Shown here: positions 52,606-62,400 of the stretch, piece after piece
Numbering within the stretch: the first letter of the stretch is position 1
How the letters are laid out: each line of letters opens with the position of its first letter
Assembly (NCBI GenBank): GCA_017935345.1
Contig: JAGBHU010000038.1
Span: 62,001-126,000 of the forward strand
Length of the DNA stretch: 64,000 nt
From: Coprococcus sp.
GTDB taxonomy: Bacteria; Bacillota; Clostridia; Lachnospirales; Lachnospiraceae
Direction: 5' to 3'
Program-made: the position numbers and the translations under genes
Notes under the pieces: model-generated
Seen by the model: only the letters and a program-made list of their open reading frames with translations
Told to the model about the DNA's origin: nothing
The model's database searches: none

Positions 52606-53442
52606 ATGCCGGGATTTATGCTGCACCTTGCCGAAGGGCAAATGATATTGAACAAATTAAACAGAATCAATGCATCCGATAAATCAAAACAATCCAAAGC
52701 AGGCTACAGGCCAATACACACGGAGGCAGATTTTATACATGATTTCATGTGTGGCTGCATGTTACCGGATGCCATATCCGATAAAGAGCTTACACATTTC
52801 CGTCCCTTATGGCAGAAGGAGCTTATAACGAAATACCCTGATATGGATTATATCATGGACACGTATGCCAATATAATATCTACTGCCTGTGACTTCGGAA
52901 TACTGGCACATCTTCACCTGGACAGCCTATATGTCTGCTCGTACTGGAAGCAGCATTTTATATTTGAAGATATCCACGGAACTGAAACTACTGTACACAA
53001 AGACATTCACCATGTCCGTCTCCTGCGAGACAACAGCCACATTCCATATCATGAATTCTTTTCAACCAAGTATTTTTATGGTGATTATGACATTTTAAAC
53101 CCATATATATACAAGGCTGTACAGCCATATATCCCTGATGTATATGATATACCGCCTGAGCAGATTCATATAAAGGAGTGTAAAAATTATGATGCTGATT
53201 TTCTGGCAGATTGCATGAAAGATTATGTTCTTTCTGATGCCAGTCCAAATCAACCATGCGAAATAAACAACAATACGACTGATTGCTATACCGTAAATAA
53301 AAATACCGTAAATAAATTTTCACAAAAACATGCCGATATCCCTCTAACCCGTATATTTCCATACAACAGTATATTAAAGTTCCTGGACAATACGGCAAAC
53401 GAATATGTTAAACTGCTAAAGGAACACCATTTTCTAAAATGA
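52606..53442 (+). CDS. Zinc-dependent phospholipase C-like protein
   Basis: The ATG at 52606, preceded by AAGGAG 7 bases away, gives 278 residues; an upstream frame runs through the promoter. It begins MPGFMLHLAEGQMI, and the histidines and aspartates of FMCGCMLPDA and ILAHLHLDSLY fit the all-helical zinc-dependent phospholipase C / S1-P1 nuclease family. There is no signal peptide, so unlike secreted toxins it is likely cytosolic. Such genes are common in gut Clostridia with unknown substrate. Its C-terminal third is rich in Asn and less conserved-looking. It converges on the giant repeat-protein gene. Confidence 0.78.
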   Translation: MPGFMLHLAEGQMILNKLNRINASDKSKQSKAGYRPIHTEADFIHDFMCGCMLPDAISDKELTHFRPLWQKELITKYPDMDYIMDTYANIISTACDFGILAHLHLDSLYVCSYWKQHFIFEDIHGTETTVHKDIHHVRLLRDNSHIPYHEFFSTKYFYGDYDILNPYIYKAVQPYIPDVYDIPPEQIHIKECKNYDADFLADCMKDYVLSDASPNQPCEINNNTTDCYTVNKNTVNKFSQKHADIPLTRIFPYNSILKFLDNTANEYVKLLKEHHFLK

Positions 53443-53443
53443 C

Positions 53444-53485
53444 AAACGCCGAAGCCAATTCATCATTGGCCCCGGCGTTTTTTGT
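53444..53485. terminator. Bidirectional terminator between the PLC-like gene and the giant gene
   Basis: Stem 53444-53459 with 53465-53480 (14 pairs with a 2x2 AA/CC internal mismatch), a 5-base loop, and TTTTTT on plus. Confidence 0.9.
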
Positions 53486-53492
53486 CAGGTAA

Positions 53493-56400
53493 TTATTTTA
53501 CCTTAATTTTTTTAATTGTTGAATAAGAGCTGTATACTTTCTTGCCCTTATAGGTCTTATATGCTTTTACCTTGAAGTAATATGTCTTACCCGATTTCAG
53601 TTTTTTCTTGGTATATCTGACTTTCCTGCCACTCTTAACGGTAGCCACCCTCTTGTACTTTCCGTTCTTCTTTGTAGACATATAAATCTGATATCCATTT
53701 GCTCCCGATATCTTCTTCCATCTTATAACCGCTTGTTTAGACTTCGTCTTCAGCCTGATAATCGGTGTTGCAGGACGGGTCGTATTCTTAAAGGTTGCAA
53801 ACTTTCCTGTAAGCTTTGTCGTTCCTGACTTCTTGTAAGCACATACCCTGTATGTATATGTTGTTCCCGCCTTAAGTTTAGAGCTTACAAATTTAGTTGT
53901 TGCCGCATTTGTAATATCCTTAATCTTAACATACTTGCGCGTCTTCGTATTGTATCTGTAGATATAATAACCATCCGCACCGGATACCTTACTCCACTTA
54001 AATGTAATACTGTTCGTTCCGCGTTTCACAAGCTTCAGTCCCTTTACAGCCGAAACGGATGTGGTGAAGCTTCCTACTGTATCTGCACTCCAGAGTGTCT
54101 TTCCGTATACCGTTCTATATGCATTGATCTTGAACTTATAGTCCGTTCCACCCTTAAGACCCGATACTGTAAATGATGTACCTGTCAGCGTCTTGACCAC
54201 AACATATTTCTTTGTGGCTGTATCGTATCTGTATACTCTGTAGCCGGTAGCACCTGTTACCTTACTCCATGCAAGCGTTATGGAGGTATCTGTTCTTGCG
54301 GTACTCTTAAAGCCTGTTACCTTTGCAGGAAGTGTACTTGTATTTACCTCTGACTTAACGCCTTCCAGTTTACTTCCATCAGGAAGCGTAATATATGCAC
54401 TTACCGCAACCTTATATGAAGTTCCTGCCTTCAGTCCGTTTAATGTATATTCTGTAGCATTTACGGTGCCTGCCAGCTTATATGATTTACTTGCCGCATC
54501 GTACTGATATACATAATAGCCATCCGCACCTGCAAGTGCATTCCATGAAACCTTAACACTGCCTGTTGTTGATGAAGCATATACAAATGTAAGGCCTGCT
54601 ACCTTTGCAGGAACTATGGTAAATGTAGCCTCAAGTGTTCCTGTGTAATTGCCTTTACCGGTTACAACCACCGATGCTGTTCCTATGTTGATGTTGTTGC
54701 TGTACTCGGCAGTATAATCATCCGCACCCAGCTTATTTCCATTTACGGTAATCGTAAGCTTTGGCGTAACTTCGCTTCCTGTGTAGCTCTGGTCTGCAAT
54801 ATCAGCAATCTTACCGGTTTCAATACTGCATGGAATAATTGCAAATTCCTTCGTTACAGAACCTGCATAGTTTCCTGTAAATGTAATCGTACATTCAGCA
54901 GGATTTGCAGCGGTTGTGACATTGATATTATTTGCGTAGCTGATCTTATAATCTGTTCCAAGAACAAGCTCTTTCGCACCCTGCATTACCTGAACACCCG
55001 TAAGCGTTATCGCCTTGCCTGTATAGGTCTTTTCCTGTGGAATACCCGATACAACTGCTGTAGCCTCAATATTAAGCGGGCTGATTACAAATGTCTTCTT
55101 TGCGATTCCGGTATAATTTCCTGCACCTGTTATAATCACTTCAGCATTTTCAGTGGCATCAACATTATGATTGTAGCTTACGGTATAATCTACATTCTCT
55201 GTAAGCGTCTTTCCATCAAGCTGTACTGATATATTGTCAAATGTTATTTCATTGCCACTATATACCGCTCCGCTTGTTCCGCTTATAACAGCCTGAGCAA
55301 TGCTCTTCTTTGTAATCTCAAATGTCTTTGTTACACTTCCTGTATAGTTTCCTGTACCTGTTATGATAACCTTTGCGGAATTGGAAACATTTACATTATT
55401 CTCATAAGCTACTGTATAATCTGTTCCCTTAACAAGTGTTACATTACCGTTTTGAACCGTTACATCAGGTGTAACAGCTTCGCCCGTATATTCTGCTCCT
55501 ACGATATCTGATACCGTACAATCTGCTACATCCTTTGCTGTTATGGCAAAGCTTCTTGTCAAAGTTCCTGTATAGTTGCCACAGCCTGTTATCGTTACGA
55601 CAGCGGCACTCGTTACATCCACATTATTTTCAGCGCTTATTGTATAATCTACGCCCTTTGTAAGAGTCTTACCATTCAATGTAACCGTTACATCAGGAAT
55701 GACAGCCAAACCTGTATATGCTGCATCTGCCACATCAACCTGTGCTCCGGCAATGGATGCCGCCGTAATTTCAAAAGTAGCGCTTATCGTTCCGGCAAAT
55801 CCCTTACCGTCTTTCGCCTTAATCGTTACCGTTGCTGTTCCGACTTTGACATTGGACTTGTAGGATATATCAAATGCACTCATATCGTTCACGGAAATCA
55901 GCTTGCCTTCTCTGCTTACCTGAAGTCCTGTTACAGCCGGCTTTATTTCAGCGCCCGTGTATAAAACGGTCTCTGATGCCAGACTTGCTGTACCATTCGT
56001 TATATCTATCGGTAATATCTTAAATGTACCGTTTATCGTTCCGCTGTTTGCTCCAATCGCATTGATTGTTACCGTAGCCGTTCCGACCTCTTTATTATTT
56101 GCATAGCTTACTGTGTAATCCTCATCCTTCTCAAGCGTTCTGCCATTATATGTTACCTCTACATCAGGCTCCAGTGCGGCACCGAGATTATAATACTGGT
56201 CTGCAATTGCTGAAATCTTTGCATTCGATATATCAACAATCTCTTTTGCTATTGTAAACTCTTTTGATGCGGTACCTGTGTAATTACCCTTACCTGTTAT
56301 GATAACCTTAGCCTTTGAACTGTCTGTTGTAATCGCTACATTGTTTTCATAGCTGAGTGTATAATCTGTACCCTCTGTAAGCAATGCTTTACCATTCTTT

Positions 56401-59400
56401 ATGGTTACCTTCGGCGTTACTGCCTTGCCTGTATATACCTGACCTGCAATATCTCCTATCGTACATGTACCGATATCCTTTGGTGTGATATCAAATGCGC
56501 ATCTGATTTCTCCTCCAAAGTTACCTTTGCCTTTGATTACCGCATATGCCTTGCTGCTGTCCGTTGTCACATTTATATTGTTTTCATAAGATACGATATA
56601 ATCAACATTCTTTGTAAGCTTATTGCCGCCGTATACGACAACAATATCATCAAATGTAATCTCCGAACCTGTATATACGGCACTCTTACCTACACCTGTA
56701 ACAGCGCCTCCGGCTATGCTTGTTTCGCATATTTCAAATGTTACCGTTGCGGTTCCCGCATAATTTCCTTTACCTGTTATGACAGCCTTTGCTTCCGTTG
56801 TTATTGAAGTGTTATTGCTGTAGGTAATATCGTAATCCCTGCCTGCTACAAGTGTCATGCTTCCGTCCTTTATGGTTACGGACGGTGTAATCGCATTACC
56901 TGTATATTCCTGTGCCTCGATATCGCTAATGGAAAGCTTTGATATATCCTTTGCCGTGATATCAAAGTTTACGGTAAGTCTGCCTGTGAAGTTATTGATA
57001 CCTCTTATGGTTGCTACCGCCTTACTGTCATCCGTCGTGACATTGATGTTGTTGCTGTAGCTTACGGTATAATCTTCATTCTCCTTCAGAACATAACCGC
57101 CTGCCTCAAGCTGAATGCCCGGCTTTATTGCCATACCTGTATACGCCTGAGCAGGAATTTGAACCGGTATTCCTTCAATACTCTTAGCAGTAATTTCAAA
57201 TGTACCTGAAATGCTGCCCGTATAATTGCCCTTACCTGTTATGACAACGGTTGCATTGGCAGTAACATCCGTGTTGTTCTGACATGATATCGTGTAATCT
57301 TTATCTGCCACAAGCTGTTTTCCGTCAAGTGTTACCGTTACCTTCGGTACAATCGGCTGTCCCGTATATTCAGCAGGCATCGCAGTCATGTTTGCCGAAG
57401 CAATGCTCTTTCCTGTTATTTCAAATTCAGCAGTTACCGTTCCGCTGTAATTTGAATCAGCCTTTGCCGTAATCTGAACCTTCGCTGAGCCAACATTTGT
57501 ATTATCACTATAAGTGATATCAAATGCACTCATATCGGATATCATGTTGCTTCCTATTGTAAGTTTTGTTACAGAAGGTGTGATTGCACTTCCTGTATAT
57601 ACCACAGCGGTTTCCTTCAGTGTTGCTGCTGCGGCACTGATGTCTGCCTTTGTAATCTTAAATGTTACTTCTGTACTGTTATTGTAGTTTCCTACACCTG
57701 TTATCTTAACTGTTGCTGTTCCGGCATTCACATTATTGGTATATTCCAGCTTGTAATCAACGTTCTGAACAAGTGTCTTTCCTGCATATGTAACCACAAC
57801 CTCAGGTCTTAGCTCTTTGCCAAAGTTATATGTCTGGTCCGCAATCTTAGCGATTGAAGCCTTACTGATATCTGTAAGAACTTTTGCAATTACAAATTCC
57901 TTGGTAATTGTACCTGTGTAATAGCCCTTACCTGTTATGACAGCCTTTGCCTTTGCGGTCTGCGTTGTTTCATTGATATTATTCTCGTAAGAAACCTCGT
58001 AATCCGTACCTGCATGAAGCACTACCGAGCCATTTCTGACTGTTACTGCAGGTGTTATGGCTTCTCCTGTCCACAACTGGCCTTCTATCTCATCTGCCGT
58101 ACACTCTGACAAATCTTTTCTTGCTATCTGGAAATAGCAGATAACATTACCTGTATAGTTGCCCTTACCTGTTACGGTAAAGTAAGTTTCTCCATCCTCG
58201 GCAGGATATGTATTGCCTGTATAACTTACCTGATAATCCTCAGCATCAAGTACATTTCCGTTTACTGATACCGTAATATCAGCAAAGGTTATTTCGGCAC
58301 CTGTATATGTCACAAGCTGACTGTAACCACTCACAACTGCCTGATTGATGCTTGCAGGGAGTATCTCAAACTCTGCCGTTAAGCTTCCTGCGTAATTGCC
58401 CTTACCTGTTATGACTGCCGCAGCCTTGCTGTCAGATGTTGTAGCATTTACATTATTTGTATATGTAATATCATAATCTGTGCCTGCCGTAAGTACCGCA
58501 CCTGAAGCATCATGTACTGTAACAGCCGGTGTTATTGCCGTACCTGTATATGTTTCTGCGGCAATTGGTGATACCTCTGCATCCGCCATACTCTTTGCCG
58601 TAATCTTAAATGCCTCTGATACCGTATCTTTATAATTGCCCTTACCGGTTACAACAACTACGGCATTACCGACATTGATATTATCCGAGTAAGACACCGT
58701 ATAATCCGTACCATTTACAAGCTGTTTATCTCCTAATGTAACAGTAACCTCAGGGGTTACAGCTTTACCTGTATATGCCTGATCTTCTACTGCTATAACA
58801 GCATCTGCAATACTCTTTTCCGTAATCTTGAAGTTCTCGCTAATGCTGCCGGTATAATTTCCCTTACCAATTACCGTAAGCTTTGCCGTACCGACATTTA
58901 CATTGTTCTCATAAAGCGTATCGTAATCCGTACCCTCTGTAAGAACGACTCCATTTACCGTTACGGTAGCCGGTGGTGTAAGCTTTGCACCTGTGTACTC
59001 GGCATCTGCTACTGTTATACCTGCTGTAGAAACAGACATTGCGATAATTTCAAATGAAGCTTTCAGTGTTCCCGTAAAGTTTGTTCCCGCTTTTGCCGTA
59101 ACGATAATTTCCGCATCACTGCCTACATTCTTGTTGTTACTGTATGAAATATCAAAGCCTGATAAATCAGTAATGGTTTCTTTGCCCGGAATGACAATTC
59201 CTGATATCTCCGGTGTAATATTTTTTCCTGTATAGGTATATACATCTGCATCAAGAACAATCATGCCTTCTTCTACAGAATATGGAAGTATCTCAAAGCG
59301 CTCTGTCCTTGTTCCGCTATAGAAGCCTGTTCCTGTTATGGTAATTTCCGCAGTTCCTGCATTCACATTGTTTTCGTATGAAACTGTATAATCCGTTCCG

Positions 59401-62400
59401 AGGATCAGTGTTTCATTGCCATATGTAATGGCAGGTACCGGTGTAATCTCCTCACCAAAGTTATATGTCTGATCAGCCACAGGTGAAACATCCGCTTTAT
59501 TGATATCAACGATATCCTTTGATATCGTAAAGTATACCGTAACAGAGCCTGCATAATTACCCTTACCTGTGATAATAACCTCTGCGGCTGTTGTCACATC
59601 AGTATTATTTGCATATGCCAGTTCATAATCTGTTCCGAGAGTAAGAACCAACTGTCCGTTCTTAACCGTAGGTTCCGGTTTAATCTGGCTTCCCGTATGC
59701 TTCTGACCCGGAATCTGACCGATCTGGCAATCAGCGATATCCTTTGTCGTAATTTCAAATGTTTTCTCAATGACGCCCTGATAATTACCTGCACCCGTGA
59801 TCGTAACCGTTGCCGTTCCAACCTCTTTGTTATTTGTATATGACAGAACATAATCGGAATTCTCGTTAAGCTGTATATCACCGAGAATCACTGTCAGTCC
59901 TGAAACCTCAATTTCGTTTCCTGTATACTGTGTCTTTTCCGGTATTCCTGATACAATTGCCGCCGTTATATCTGCTGCCGTAATATCAAATATCTTTGTT
60001 ACCGAACCGGTGTAATTGCCCTTACCTGTTATGACAGCCTTTGCCTTTCTGGCTGTAGTAGTAACACCTACATTATCGGAATATACTACCGTATAATCCT
60101 TTGAAAGGACAAGTGTTTCGCCTTCTGAAGTAACGGTTACGACAGGCGTCTGTGCCTTGCCTGTATAAATAACAGACGCAATATCTGCTATCTCACAATC
60201 GGTTATATCCTTTGCCGTTATTTCAAAGCTTCCTGTTACCGTTCCCGTATAATTTCCTATACCGGAAATCTCTATAAGAGCGGTACCCTTGTCGATATTG
60301 TTTGTAATAGCAACCGTATAATCCTTATTTTCTATAAGCTTTCTGCTTCCGTTCATTACGGTGATCTCAGGTATGATTGCTTTTCCTGTATAAACCTGAG
60401 CTTCAGCAGAAACGATTGAAGTTCCGATATTTCTTGCCGTTATTTTAAAGCTTCCTGTTACCGTTCCTGTATAGTTTCCTGCACCTGTGATTGTTACATT
60501 CGCGGTTCCGACATTCGTGTTATCACTATATGTAACCGTATAATCTACACCCTGTATGAGCGTTGCACCATTTAATTGAACCGTAACCACAGGCGTAAGT
60601 GCATTTCCTGTATAGGTCTGGTCTGCTACTGCAATCTCCGCGGCTGCAAGCTCTACAGCCGAAATCGTAAATTCTGCTGTAAGACTGCCTGTATAATTCG
60701 TGCCACTCTTTGCTGTTACTGTAACAATACCTGTACCTGCCGTCGTATTATTACTATAGCTTACGGTAAATCCATCACTGACAGCTACGGAATGTGTACC
60801 GTCAGCATCCGTTATAATGTTCTGTACTGTCGGTTTTACAGCCTGACCCGTATATACAAAGGTGTCTGCTTCCAGCTCCAGTCTGCCGTCCGATATATCT
60901 ACCGGTGTAATCGTAAATGCCTTCGATACAGTACCCTTATACTCTCTCTTACCTGTTATGGTAACAGCCGCATTTCCTGCTGAAATATTATTTGCATAGC
61001 TTACCGTATAATCCTTACCTGCTGTAAGCACATTTTCCCCAAGCATAACCTTGATTTCAGGCTCAACAGCCACTCCGTAATTATACCGGTATGTATCACC
61101 TGATATAAGCTGTATCTCTGCACCGCTGATATCAATAACCTTATAGGAAATCGTAAACTCACGTGTCGCTTCACCTTCATAATTGCCTTTACCTGTGATA
61201 GCCGCTACGGCAGGATTGCCTTCTTCGGTTACTTCTATATTATTGCTGTAGCTTACTTCATAATCTTTGCCCTTAACCAGTATATAAGAGCCGTCCTTGA
61301 TTACGATTTCAGGTGTAAGTGCCGAACCGGTGTAAAGCTGACCTTCTATATTGCCGACACTACAATCCAAAAGTGACTTAGGAGTAATAACAAATGTATA
61401 GTTTAATGTGCCTGTAAAGCTTCCTGCTCCCTTAATTGTAAGTGTAGCAGGATTTCCTTCCGTACTTACATTTGTATTATTTCCATATGTTACTGTATAG
61501 TCAGTTCCATTGATCAATGTGTATTGTCCGTATACAAGCTTCAATGCTGCAAATCTTATGCCTGCTCCGGTATATACCGCACTATCCTCTACTCCTGTTA
61601 CCGTAACATCGTCTAAACTTACGCCAAGAATATTAAATTCCTGAGTGATTGTTCCTGTATAGTTACCCTTACCTGTTACCGTAACCACAGCCTTGCTGTC
61701 ATCTGACGTAACATTTACGTTATTACTGTATGAAACCGTATAATCGGTATCTTTTACAAATGTTTCCGTATCGTTTCCTACAACAATGTCAAATGTTATC
61801 TGGCTTCCTGTATAAGTCACATCACTTACACCTGATATCTTGTAGTCTGCTATACTCTTCTTTGCAATTGTGAATACAGCCGTTTTTGAACCCGAATAAT
61901 TACCTGTACCTGTGATTCTGATGACCGCTTCACCTGCATTGGTATTATTCTCGTATTCTGCAACGTAATCTACGTCTGTTGCCAAAGTCTTATTTCCAAT
62001 CACTACTTTATATGTCGGAATCTTTGCAGTTCCGTCATATATATATGTGCCTTCTACATTTATCTCTGCATTTGCAAGGCTTTCCGCAGTAATGGCAAAT
62101 TCCTTTGTAATACTTCCGGTAAAGTCTCCCTTGCCTTCTATTACAATATAAGGTTTGTTTGTTTCTGATGATATATCCTTATTGTTATAGCATGTAACCG
62201 TATAATCATCTGCTGTCAGATTATATCCGTTTAATACAATACTGTACTCCGGTGTTATGGCACTTCCCGTATAAGCAGCATCTTCTACTACAACAACCGC
62301 ATCTGATATATCTTTCTTGGTTATCTCAAATTCTGCCGTCACATTACCGTCATAATTACTGTCAGCTCCTGCCGATACTGTGACAGTTCCCTTACCTGAA

